Assembly (NCBI GenBank): GCA_050184295.1
Contig: JBFXAM010000048.1
Coordinates: 1 to 31,383 of the forward strand
Source: JBFXAM01 sp050184295
GTDB taxonomy: Bacteria > Planctomycetota > Phycisphaerae > UBA1845 > Fen-1342
DNA length: 31,383 bases
Direction: 5' to 3'
In this document: one piece after another, positions 15,301 through 21,684 of the stretch
Position numbering within the stretch: the first letter of the stretch is position 1
How the letters are laid out: every line of letters begins with the position of its first letter
Program-made: the position numbers and the translations under genes
The notes under the pieces: model-generated
The model's database searches: none
What the model saw: the letters and a program-made list of their open reading frames with translations, nothing else
Told to the model about the DNA's origin: nothing

Positions 15301-16160
15301 TCTGGGGCGCGCGGCTTATCGACAAGATCGCGCTGCGGGCGGCCCTGGGCTACATCAACGAAGTGATGCTGTTCCAAGTGCAGTGGGGCTTCCGCAAGCG
15401 CGGGCGGAGCAAGGACGAGTTTCGTCAGTACATCGACCGCGAAGTGCGGCCGATCTATCGCGAGCTGGTCGCGCGCTGCGAGCGCGAGGAGATCCTCCGA
15501 CCCCAGGCGGTCTACGGCTACTGGCCGTGCAACTCCGACGGCGACGACCTGATCGTCTACGCAGCCGAGCCGGAGTGGGATCCGGTGCGCTCCACCGACT
15601 CTCAGGGCGACCAGGGCGCGCGTCCGCGAAGCGCGTTTCCGCCGCGCGAGCGGTTGCACGAGCTCGTGCGGTTCACGTTTCCGCGTCAGCGGCACGCGCC
15701 GTGGTGGTGCCTGAGCGATTTCTGGAGACCGGCGTCGGCGGGCGTCGTGGACGTGGTCGCGTTTCAGATCGTCACCGCCGGGCGGCGCGCGAGCGAGGTC
15801 GCACGCGAGTGGTTCGCGCGGAACGACTACCAGCAATACCTCTATCTCCACGGACTGGGGGTCGAAACGGCCGAGGCGCTGGCGGAATATCTGCACAAGC
15901 AGGTGCGGATGGAGCTGGGGATCGCGTCGCGCGACGAGCGGGAGATCACGCGCCTCTTCCAGCAGGGTTACCAGGGAAGCCGGTTCAGTTTTGGCTATCC
16001 GGCGTGCCCGTCGCTGGAGGACCAGGCGAAGCTGATGAAGCTCCTGGAGCCGGACCGGATCGGGATCGCGCTGAGCGACGAATACCAGCTTGAGCCGGAG
16101 CAGAGTACGAGCGCGGTGGTGGCGTATCACCCGGCAGCGCGGTACTTCAATGTCCGTTAG
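12333..16160 (+). CDS. metH: Cobalamin-dependent methionine synthase, four-module form
   Basis: A 1275-residue MetH that transfers the methyl group of methyltetrahydrofolate via cobalamin to homocysteine. The homocysteine module (about 1-325) has FDGAMGTSI and the zinc cysteines C227 (GLNCATGP), C293 and C294 (GGCCGTTP). The folate module (about 340-615) has GERCNTNGS and MLDSTQPDVIETGL. The B12 module (about 640-845) has the base-off motif DVHDIG (D731, His733 axial ligand) and SGLLVKS. The reactivation (SAM) module (about 980-1275) has RFSFGYPACPSL and ends with the ARYF-type tail, so reductive reactivation should work. The GTG start has AAGGA at 12321-12325. A linker of about 130 residues rich in Ala, Arg and Asp (about 850-978) between B12 and reactivation modules is unusually long. 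No cobalamin riboswitch fits the 130-base upstream gap. Confidence 0.97.
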   Translation: MNQPPDRFLEVLSQRVLVFDGAMGTSIHALDLPLGDYRDLENCSEVLNLTRPDAIEQIHRSFLEVGCDAVETNTFGGSRITLGEFGLTDRTYDINRAAAQIARRACDAFSTPQKPRFVIGSVGPGTRLVSLRQTTYDALVDSFFEQARGLLDGGADVMLIETCQDILQSKCAIEAVKRAFQRCGRRTPLMVQVTMETTGTMLVGTDMAAAVTTLEAFREVDVIGLNCATGPQEMSEHIRYLAANCTRPLSVLPNAGLPQIVNGQPHFPLAPAELARWLREFVEQDGVGIVGGCCGTTPAHLKAVADAVGVRAPQARRVVREPSVSSLYQAVNSRQDSSFLIVGERCNTNGSRAFKRMLADGDLDGLVHIAVEQVKEEGAHVLDVCVDYVGRAGAPDMHAVIDRFAREVTAPLMLDSTQPDVIETGLKLAGGKCIVNSVNLEDGEEKLAKIASLCRQYGAAVVALTIDEDPTDAMAKTADRKLAIAERLHGLLTQRHGLAEEDVFFDVLTFPITTGNEADRRLGLETLEGIERVMNALPRCQSILGLSNISFGLEPAARVVLNSVFLHEARQRGLTAAIVHAGKIVPRTQISDERWDAALDLIYDRRENGDPLERFIGLFAQGEQLGAKVRIADLPIEARLARRIVDGARIGLDKDLDEALATYAPLDIINNFLLGGMKTVGELFASGAMQLPFVLKSAETMKAAVAHLEPHMEKKAGDSRGRIVLATVRGDVHDIGKNLVDIILTNNGYTVYNLGIKQPVGHVISAFHEHGADAIGLSGLLVKSTVVMRDDLLVLNEQGIAAPVILGGAALTRRYVEDDLRPLYKGPLFYAKDAFEGLRLMAEIAARNSELLAAATGGRAGVIAGGGPDEPIAPPAERAEALVDAASSDSAGKSPGRRSDAARAARAPGAHPPATAARNAEQLARELEQRYGLLEVPEDDADEPAGAVATSAAAAARDGADPSRGIRASASKASLRSDITHTHPVPLPPFWGARLIDKIALRAALGYINEVMLFQVQWGFRKRGRSKDEFRQYIDREVRPIYRELVARCEREEILRPQAVYGYWPCNSDGDDLIVYAAEPEWDPVRSTDSQGDQGARPRSAFPPRERLHELVRFTFPRQRHAPWWCLSDFWRPASAGVVDVVAFQIVTAGRRASEVAREWFARNDYQQYLYLHGLGVETAEALAEYLHKQVRMELGIASRDEREITRLFQQGYQGSRFSFGYPACPSLEDQAKLMKLLEPDRIGIALSDEYQLEPEQSTSAVVAYHPAARYFNVR

Positions 16161-16271
16161 CGCTGCTGGGCAGGCGCCCCGGCGGGGGAAAAACGGGGTC
16201 CGTGAGGGGTTCCGGGCGAGGTCCGGTTCGAGCGGGCATCATGCTGCCGGGCGGCAATTTGCGCGGGGCGC
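16161..16271. other. Intergenic spacer upstream of the RRM gene promoter
   Basis: GC-rich spacer between the metH stop and the promoter of the RNA-binding protein gene. Together with the leader to 16470 it makes a 310-base gene-free stretch. A short GCCCCGGCGGGG-like palindrome near 16175 has no T tract. I see nothing else specific. Confidence 0.4.
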
Positions 16272-16299
16272 TTGCATTCGGACGGGGCGCGTCTATACT
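16272..16299 (+). promoter_or_regulatory. Sigma-70 promoter of the RRM protein gene
   Basis: TTGCAT (16272-16277) and TATACT (16294-16299) are 16 bases apart. Start would be near 16306, leaving a leader of about 165 bases before the ATG at 16471. Confidence 0.6.
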
Positions 16300-16305
16300 T
16301 CCCCG

Positions 16306-16470
16306 ATGTAGGTAGATCCGACGACCGGCCTTGAAGAATGCAGCTTGTCTGAAAGAGCTTCCACTTCTTGCCTCGCTCGCGTGTGTCTGCCTGTGGGCCA
16401 CAGGTGGCCCCTTTCACGCGGTCCTGAAAGACCCTCCCGGATCGCAATGCCCAACACAGGAGTGTATTGA
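16306..16470 (+). promoter_or_regulatory. Long 5' leader with alternative hairpins
   Basis: The predicted leader carries CCTGTGGGCCACAGG (16390-16404), a hairpin overlapping a second possible one, GGGCC (16395-16399) with GGCCC (16406-16410). Because they share bases they exclude each other. CTTTC (16411-16415) can then pair with GAAAG ten bases later. The ribosome site AGGAG is at 16458-16462. Long structured leaders are known for cold-shock mRNAs; that this is one is inference. Confidence 0.4.
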
Positions 16471-16824
16471 ATGGGCAAGAAGTTGTACGTCGGCAACCTG
16501 AACTATTCGGTCACCGGTTCCGACCTCCAGACGCTTTTCTCCGCACATGGCACCGTCGAGTCGGCTCAGGTGATCACCGACCGCGATACCGGCCGCAGCA
16601 AGGGCTTTGGCTTCGTCGAAATGAGCTCGCCGCAGGAGGCGCAGGCGGCCATCGCCGCGCTTCACGGCCAGCAGCACGAAGGCCGCGCCCTGACCGTCAA
16701 TGAAGCCAAGCCGAAGGAAAGCAGCGGCGGTGGTCGCTCCGGCGGCGGCCGCGGCGGCTATGGCGGCGGCGGCGGTGGTGGTTATGGCGGTGGCGGCGGC
16801 GGCGGCGGCGGACGCCGCTGGTAG
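16471..16824 (+). CDS. Glycine-rich RRM RNA-binding protein
   Basis: A 117-residue protein with one RNA recognition motif and a glycine tail. The RRM spans residues 4-82: RNP2 is LYVGNL and RNP1 is KGFGFVEM, both with the aromatic residues that stack on RNA. A loop with ITDRDTGRSKG precedes RNP1, and LTVNEAKP closes the fold. Residues about 88-115 are almost pure Gly with Tyr, Arg and Ser, ending RRW, like plant glycine-rich and cyanobacterial Rbp proteins. Those are often cold-induced RNA chaperones, and the role here is inferred from them. The start is well supported by AGGAG eight bases upstream of the ATG. The gene has its own promoter, long leader and terminator, so it is monocistronic and probably strongly expressed. 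Confidence 0.95.
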   Translation: MGKKLYVGNLNYSVTGSDLQTLFSAHGTVESAQVITDRDTGRSKGFGFVEMSSPQEAQAAIAALHGQQHEGRALTVNEAKPKESSGGGRSGGGRGGYGGGGGGGYGGGGGGGGGRRW

Positions 16825-16843
16825 CCGACCTCTGATTCAGTAC

Positions 16844-16880
16844 GGGCCGGCGTCGCGCCTGCGACGCCGGCCCGGTTTGC
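16844..16880 (+). terminator. Terminator hairpin after the RRM gene
   Basis: GGGCCGGCGTCGC (16844-16856) pairs perfectly over 13 bases with GCGACGCCGGCCC (16861-16873) around the loop GCCT, 20 bases after the stop. The T tract is short (GGTTTGCTCTT), but the stem is very stable. Confidence 0.75.
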
Positions 16881-17001
16881 TCTTCGCCTGATCCGACCCG
16901 ACCCGCGTCGGCCCCGCCGCGATCGCGGTCCTTCCCGTGGCGACAGCCCCTGCCGGTGGCGCGGCGAAAGGCGGCGTCGTCTGTCCCTGGAGCGCGCTTT
17001 G

Positions 17002-18108
17002 ATGGCTGGCCGCGATGGCATTGCGCCCGATCCGACCGCTGATCTCTTTCTGGACGAACTCGAAGACCACACGCCCCTACCTGTCTCCGCGGCGCAGCGC
17101 GCCGTGACCGCAGGGCTGGTCATCATCCCCTTCCTCGGACTCCTGGCTGCGGTCGCGCTGCTCTGGGGCCGCGGACTCACCACGATCGACCTCGCGCTCT
17201 TCGGCGCGATGTATGTCATGACGGGGCTGGGCATCACCCTTGGGTATCACCGACTCTTCGCACATCACTCCTACCAGACCGTCTCGCCGATCACGACCCT
17301 GCTCGCGATCTGGGGATCCATGGCGGCGCAAGGCCCCTTGCTCATCTGGACGGCCGTCCACCGCCGACACCATCAGCACAGCGACGAAGCCGACGACCCG
17401 CACTCGCCGCACGGTTTTGGCGACGGCGCGTGGGCGGTGTTGAAAGGCGCGGTTCACGCGCATCTCGGATGGATGTTCGTCACGCCGCTGCCCGAGCTGG
17501 AGCGATATGTGCCGGACTTGATGGCGAACAAGACGCTGCGCTGGATCAGCGACACGTTTGTTCTTTGGGTGGCGCTCGGCTTGGTGGTTCCGGGCGTGAT
17601 CGGCGGACTGTTGACCCAAAGCTGGGTCGGCGCGCTGAGCGGGTTGCTCTGGGGCGGACTGGTTCGGCTGTTCTTCGTTCACCACCTGACGTGGAGCATC
17701 AACTCGGTCTGCCACATCTGGGGGGCGCGCGACTATCGCAGCCGCGACGAGAGCCGCAACAATGTGATCTTCGGCGTGCTGGCGTTCGGCGAGGGGTGGC
17801 ATAACAACCACCACGCGTTTCCGGCGTCGGCGCGGCACGGACTGCGCTGGTGGCAGTTCGACCTCACCTACGTGATCATCCGACTGCTGGAGCGCGTCGG
17901 GCTGATCTGGCGCGTCCGGGTGCCTTCGGCGGATGCGCTGGCGGCGAAACGGCTGGGCGGCGAGTCGCTCGCGCCCACGGTTCACCCCGTGCCGACTTCC
18001 GCCCAGGAGACACTCGCCGCGCCGCTCGTGCCGCCGCTGGCCGCGACCGTCACGGCGGCGGTGGGCCGACGGGCGGTGAAGGGGCGGGCGGCGAACGCGG
18101 CCGTTTGA
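17002..18108 (+). CDS. Acyl-CoA/acyl-lipid delta-9-type fatty acid desaturase
   Basis: A 368-residue membrane desaturase with the three histidine boxes of the di-iron family: H83RLFAH88, H120RRHH124 and the HNNHH at 267-271. Four or so transmembrane helices flank them, in the usual two hairpins (about 35-75 and 185-225). GYHRLFAHHSY and HHQHSDEADDPHSP are typical of delta-9 acyl-CoA desaturases (stearoyl-CoA type), which insert the first double bond into saturated chains and adjust membrane fluidity. The ATG at 17002 is preferred over the overlapping TTG at 16999 because GGAG at 16989-16992 is well placed. The C-terminal 60 residues are Ala/Pro/Val-rich and not part of the fold. The neighbouring RRM protein gene would fit a cold-adaptation pair, but each has its own terminator. 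Confidence 0.93.
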   Translation: MAGRDGIAPDPTADLFLDELEDHTPLPVSAAQRAVTAGLVIIPFLGLLAAVALLWGRGLTTIDLALFGAMYVMTGLGITLGYHRLFAHHSYQTVSPITTLLAIWGSMAAQGPLLIWTAVHRRHHQHSDEADDPHSPHGFGDGAWAVLKGAVHAHLGWMFVTPLPELERYVPDLMANKTLRWISDTFVLWVALGLVVPGVIGGLLTQSWVGALSGLLWGGLVRLFFVHHLTWSINSVCHIWGARDYRSRDESRNNVIFGVLAFGEGWHNNHHAFPASARHGLRWWQFDLTYVIIRLLERVGLIWRVRVPSADALAAKRLGGESLAPTVHPVPTSAQETLAAPLVPPLAATVTAAVGRRAVKGRAANAAV

Positions 18109-18140
18109 ACGGCGCCGCGGCAGGCAGGCACGGTCAATCA

Positions 18141-18184
18141 ACGAGCGAGCGACGCCGGTCGACAGGCCGACGTCGCTCGCTCGT
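18141..18184. terminator. Bidirectional terminator between convergent genes
   Basis: ACGAGCGAGCGACG (18141-18154) pairs perfectly over 14 bases with CGTCGCTCGCTCGT (18171-18184). An inner stem of about five pairs (18156-18160 with 18165-18169) surrounds the loop GACA. It sits between the desaturase stop (plus) and the CMD-domain gene stop (minus). T tracts are poor on both sides. Confidence 0.7.
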
Positions 18185-18277
18185 GCTTTGCGTGGCGGAC
18201 GCCTGCTTGCGAAGTCAACGGCGTACGCTCATCGCGCGCCGTCCGACGCGACCGCGCAGCGCCGCGCCGCCGCGGGT

Positions 18278-18637
18278 TCACGCGGTCGCGGCGGCCGTGC
18301 GGCGTTCGAGTTCGTCGAGGGCTTCGACGAGCTTGGGCACGTAGACGTATCCGGGGCCGCCTTGCATCATCACCACGACGCCGGCGAGTTCGAGAATCTG
18401 TTCGCGCGTGGCGCCGGCGTGGAGCGCCTTTTCGAGATGGGCGTAGATGCACGGCTCGCAGCGCAGCGCGGTTCCGATCGCAAGCGCGAGCAATTCCTTT
18501 TCGCGCACCGAGAGCGCGCCCTCGCCCATCAGCTTCTGGAACATCCCGCCGAAGGCGCGGCCGATGTCGGGCGCGGCCTGTTTCATGGCGGCGATGGCTT
18601 CGGGCCAGCGATCGTAATGTTGCTGGGCGCTGGTCAT
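18278..18637 (-). CDS. Carboxymuconolactone decarboxylase/AhpD-like protein with CxxC
   Basis: A 119-residue all-helical protein of the CMD/AhpD fold. The core LSVREKELLALAIGTALRC leads into CEPCIYAHLEKALHAGAT, which contains the CxxCxxxH signature of AhpD-like redox proteins. ILELAGVVVMMQGGPGYVYV completes the helix bundle. AhpD relatives reduce peroxiredoxins or act as thiol peroxidases; plain CMD enzymes lack the Cys pair, so a redox role is more likely. The ATG at 18637 has AGGAG upstream with good spacing. It is the last gene of the operon with TauE/SafE, rhodanese and CstB-like genes, 38 bases after the exporter, which suggests protein thiol or persulfide repair. That role is inferred from context. 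Confidence 0.9.
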   Translation of the reverse strand: MTSAQQHYDRWPEAIAAMKQAAPDIGRAFGGMFQKLMGEGALSVREKELLALAIGTALRCEPCIYAHLEKALHAGATREQILELAGVVVMMQGGPGYVYVPKLVEALDELERRTAAATA

Positions 18638-18675
18638 GACAAGGCTCCTGTGTGGTTGCGGCCCGGCCCCCGCGC

Positions 18676-19461
18676 TCACGCGACGGGGCCGAGCAGCGTG
18701 AAGGTTTCGCGGCCGAGGATGAACATGCCCATCACCAGCAGCAGAACCGCGAAACCGCGGCGCAGTGCGCGGGGATCGATGCGGGTGTTGAGCTTTCGGC
18801 CGATCAGACTTCCGACGATTCCGACGGCGGCGAACGCCGTGACGACGTTCCAATGAACGCTGAGACTCAGCGCGTTGAGCACGCCGAGGTGTTTCCAGAA
18901 CCCCGCGCCCGACTGAAGCGCGATGATCGCGAGGCTGGTGCCGACGGCAGTGCGCATGTCGAGGCGTCCGAGCAGCACGAGCGCGGGAATGATCAGAAAG
19001 CCGCCGCCGACGCCCACGACGCCGGTGATCGCGCCGACCACGAGTCCTTCGAGCGCGAGGCGTGCGGCGGACCGGGGCGGCCGGGCGGGCGCGTCCGCCG
19101 GCGTGATGCCGGCGCCGGCGCGCCACATCAGGGCGGCGGCCCACAGCATGATGACCGCGAACGCGAGCAGTTGGGCCGAACCGGGTACGAACTTCGCACC
19201 GGATGCGCCGATCGCCGCGCCGATCATGCCCGGCACGCCGAAGAGCAGCGCCGCGCGCCAATCGACGAGTCGAGCGCGGGCATACGGCAGAGCACTCACC
19301 AGCGCGATGACAAAGACGATGCCGAGCGATTCGGCGATCGCGACTTTCTCGGAGTGGTGCAGCAGATAACGCAGCACCGGAACCGTCAGGATCGATCCGC
19401 CGGACCCGCAGAGGCCCAGGGAGAGTCCGACGGCGAGCGCTCCGAATGCGATCAGAATCAC
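18676..19461 (-). CDS. TauE/SafE-family sulfite/organosulfur exporter
   Basis: A 261-residue polytopic membrane protein with about eight helices in two repeat halves. The first half has LGLCGSGGSILTVPVLRYLL and the second VVGAITGVVGVGGGFLIIPALVLL; these paired Gly-rich motifs define the TauE/SafE (DUF81) family. A Pro/Ala/Arg linker (about 125-135) joins the halves. Family members export sulfite, sulfoacetate or related anions. In cst-type sulfide-detoxification operons a TauE protein is thought to remove the sulfite or thiosulfate made by the persulfide dioxygenase. The start is GTG at 19461, with AAAGG upstream at wide spacing. It lies 54 bases after the rhodanese-DUF2892 gene on the same strand. 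Confidence 0.9.
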   Translation of the reverse strand: MILIAFGALAVGLSLGLCGSGGSILTVPVLRYLLHHSEKVAIAESLGIVFVIALVSALPYARARLVDWRAALLFGVPGMIGAAIGASGAKFVPGSAQLLAFAVIMLWAAALMWRAGAGITPADAPARPPRSAARLALEGLVVGAITGVVGVGGGFLIIPALVLLGRLDMRTAVGTSLAIIALQSGAGFWKHLGVLNALSLSVHWNVVTAFAAVGIVGSLIGRKLNTRIDPRALRRGFAVLLLVMGMFILGRETFTLLGPVA

Positions 19462-19515
19462 GCGCGACGACCTTTCACGCGGCGGACGAGTCGAGGTTTC
19501 GGGTGTGTGCCCGCC

Positions 19516-20109
19516 TCAGGCCGCGCCGCCCGTTCGGCACGCGCCGCCACAGGTGCTGGCGCTGGCGACGCGATTCCACGGCATTCTTCCCATCAACAGT
19601 GCGAGGCCACAGGTTCCGGACGCGCCCGCGAAGATCAGCCCCGCGCCCATGAACCCGCTGAGAATCAGGAACCAAGGCGACACGAACGCACCGAGCAGCG
19701 TGCCGGCGAGGACAATCGTGCCTATGGCGATCTGGGTCTGGCGCATCACATCGACGCGCGGCGCCCCCGGCGCGCGAATCGTGTCCATGCCGGCCGATTT
19801 CCACGCCTGGATTCCACCGGCCAGGTGAAACACCGGCTGCGTGCCGGATTGGTAGCGACGCGCCGCGTCGGCGGACCGGCGTCCGCTGCGGCAGTAGAAC
19901 ACAACGCGCCGGTCGCCACAGGCGCTGCGAACACGGTCCGCGTCGAAGGTCGTCAGCGGGTGATGTTCCGCGGACGCAATGCGCTCGGCGGCGTACTCGA
20001 AATCCTCGCGGACGTCGACGAGCACCGCCTGTCGCGACGCGATCCACTTCGAGACCAGGTCGGGGGCGACTTCGACGATCGTGTTTGAGCCGTTGACGGT
20101 GGTGGTCAC
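19516..20109 (-). CDS. Rhodanese-DUF2892 membrane protein (YgaP-like)
   Basis: A 197-residue protein with an N-terminal rhodanese domain and a C-terminal membrane anchor. The rhodanese part (about 10-115) has VLVDVREDFEYAAERI, the active-site loop with the persulfide-carrying cysteine in VVFYCRSGRRSADAA, and FHLAGGIQAWKSAG. The tail has two hydrophobic helices (about 128-175, GTIVLAGTLLGAFV and LILSGFMGAGLIFAG) in the DUF2892 pattern of E. coli YgaP. It ends with an added Cys-rich STCGGACRTGG segment. The GTG start overlaps the stop of the CstB-like gene as GTGA, so translation is coupled. A role as membrane sulfane-sulfur transferase between the dioxygenase and the exporter fits but is inferred. 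The terminal cysteine pair is unusual and may bind metal or carry sulfur. Confidence 0.88.
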   Translation of the reverse strand: MTTTVNGSNTIVEVAPDLVSKWIASRQAVLVDVREDFEYAAERIASAEHHPLTTFDADRVRSACGDRRVVFYCRSGRRSADAARRYQSGTQPVFHLAGGIQAWKSAGMDTIRAPGAPRVDVMRQTQIAIGTIVLAGTLLGAFVSPWFLILSGFMGAGLIFAGASGTCGLALLMGRMPWNRVASASTCGGACRTGGAA

Positions 20110-21554
20110 GCTTGGACTCCTTGGGCGCGCGGCGGCTCGGCGGGACGGCGTTCGTCCCAGGCGAGCATTCCGCCGGCGAGGTTCATGACTTCGAGCCCGG
20201 CGCGCTGGAGAAAGGCACACGCCCGCGCGGAGCGTGCCCCGCTGCGGCAATGAACCAGCAGCGGCTTGTCGCGCGGGGTTTCGTTCATGCGCGCGGCCAG
20301 GCGCGTGTGCGCGATGTTGGTCGCGCTCGGAATGTGTCCCTCGTCGAACTCCGTCGCCCGGCGGACGTCGAGCACGCGGACGCGGCCCCCGCGAACGAGC
20401 GCGTCGGCGGCCTGGGCGTCGATTTCACGGATGGTCGCGAGCGGCGCTCCGGCGGCGGCGACTTCGGCAGCGGGACACCAGCCTTTGATCCGATCGAGCC
20501 CGACGCGGATCAGGTCGCGAATCGCCTCTTCGAGCCGGGCGGGATCGATGACGAGATAGATCTCCTCGTCCTCGCGAACCATCGACCCGGCATCGGTGTT
20601 GAAGGATCGGCTCAGCGGAAACGAGAGCGCGCCGGGGATGTGGCCGGCGCGGAACTCGCTCCAGGGGCGCGTGTCCACGATCGCGACCTGGCGCGCATCG
20701 AGTCGCCGCAGATCGGCGACGTTGACGCGTTCGGGGCGCGGGAGATCGCGTAGCACGCGCGGGCCGACCTTGTTCACGCGCTTCATGTTGGCGAAATAGA
20801 GCGGCGGCTCCGGCTGGCCGGTGAGGATGTAGTCGACGAAGCTCTGTTCCGAGATGGCGGCGCGCAGCGCGGGATTGAAGCGGCGTTCGTAGCCGACGGT
20901 GCTCATCGGGACCGCCCCGAGCGCCTTGCCGCAGGCGCTGCCGGCGCCATGAGCGGGCCAGACCTGGACAAAGTCGGGGACGCTGTCGAGGCGGGCGACG
21001 GTGGTGAAGAGGCGGCGCGCGGAAGCCGCCATCGCGCCGACCTGTCCGGCGGCGGTCTCGAGCAGATCGGGTCGGCCCAGATCACCAACGAACACGAAAT
21101 CACCGGTGGCGATGCCGATCGGCGCATCAGCACCCGCGCCGCGGTCGGTCACCAGGAACGCGATGTGCTCGGGGGTGTGGCCGGGCGTGTGCAGAACTTT
21201 GAAGTCGATGTGCCCGATCGAGAAGGTATCGCCGTCGCGCAGTCGACGTGCGTCGTACGACCCGCCGCCGATCTTCTGATCGAGCCATTCGGACTTCCAG
21301 TCGGGGCCGCCTTCGTCAGAAACGTAGACCCGCGCGCCGCAGCGTTCGGCGAGTTCTCGCGCGCCGGAGACGAAGTCGGCGTGGATGTGAGTTTCAGCGA
21401 CGGCCGTCACGCGCAGCCCGTTTTCCTGCGCCAGCCGGATGTAGCGGTCGACGTCGCGCTCGGGGTCGATCACAATCGCGTCGCCGGTGCGTTGACAGCC
21501 GATGAGGTAGGCGGCCTGTGCGAGCTTGTCGTCGTAGATCATTCGCATGAACAC
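20106..21554 (-). CDS. CstB-like persulfide dioxygenase fused to two rhodanese domains
   Basis: A 482-residue fusion with the domain order of Staphylococcus CstB. The metallo-beta-lactamase domain (about 1-250) has THIHADF (H56, H58, D60), HTPGHTPEH (H122, H126) and GDFVFVGDLGRPD (D152), giving the mononuclear iron triad of ETHE1-type dioxygenases. The HxHxDH motif ends in Phe rather than His, as fits a single-iron enzyme. The first rhodanese domain (about 275-365) lacks a catalytic cysteine (YLVIDPARL), so it is a pseudo-domain. The second (about 374-470) has C436 in HCRSGARSA. Such enzymes oxidise persulfides to sulfite and then form thiosulfate. The GTG at 21554 is chosen because AGGAG lies eight bases upstream; in-frame ATGs follow within five codons. 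First gene of the four-gene operon. Confidence 0.93.
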   Translation of the reverse strand: MFMRMIYDDKLAQAAYLIGCQRTGDAIVIDPERDVDRYIRLAQENGLRVTAVAETHIHADFVSGARELAERCGARVYVSDEGGPDWKSEWLDQKIGGGSYDARRLRDGDTFSIGHIDFKVLHTPGHTPEHIAFLVTDRGAGADAPIGIATGDFVFVGDLGRPDLLETAAGQVGAMAASARRLFTTVARLDSVPDFVQVWPAHGAGSACGKALGAVPMSTVGYERRFNPALRAAISEQSFVDYILTGQPEPPLYFANMKRVNKVGPRVLRDLPRPERVNVADLRRLDARQVAIVDTRPWSEFRAGHIPGALSFPLSRSFNTDAGSMVREDEEIYLVIDPARLEEAIRDLIRVGLDRIKGWCPAAEVAAAGAPLATIREIDAQAADALVRGGRVRVLDVRRATEFDEGHIPSATNIAHTRLAARMNETPRDKPLLVHCRSGARSARACAFLQRAGLEVMNLAGGMLAWDERRPAEPPRAQGVQA

Positions 21555-21619
21555 GGGCAGCGCTCCTGGCGACGAAGCGGTTCGGCAAGCCGCACGTCGC
21601 GGGCTTCTGATGGATTAGG

Positions 21620-21643
21620 GACACGCCGGCGGCACGTCGTTCC
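21620..21643 (-). promoter_or_regulatory. ECF-type promoter candidate of the persulfide operon
   Basis: On the minus strand GGAAC (21643-21639) and GTC (21622-21620) are 16 bases apart, the general layout of many ECF sigma promoters. Transcription would start about 60 bases before the CstB-like gene. An ECF sigma gene lies directly upstream. A GGAAC with GTC at this spacing is expected a few times by chance in the window, so position is the main argument. Confidence 0.3.
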
Positions 21644-21684
21644 CCGCCGACGCGAATTTCGATAAACCACGTGCCCGACAACTG

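Noticed and set aside
12255..16130. A 1291-codon open frame antisense to metH
   Set aside because: Its product is rich in Arg, Ala, His and Val with no family motif, and it mirrors a fully recognisable metH; long antisense frames are expected at this GC content.
16738..16812. A GGC/GGT microsatellite-like repeat
   Set aside because: It is the in-frame glycine tail of the RRM protein, a normal feature of that family.
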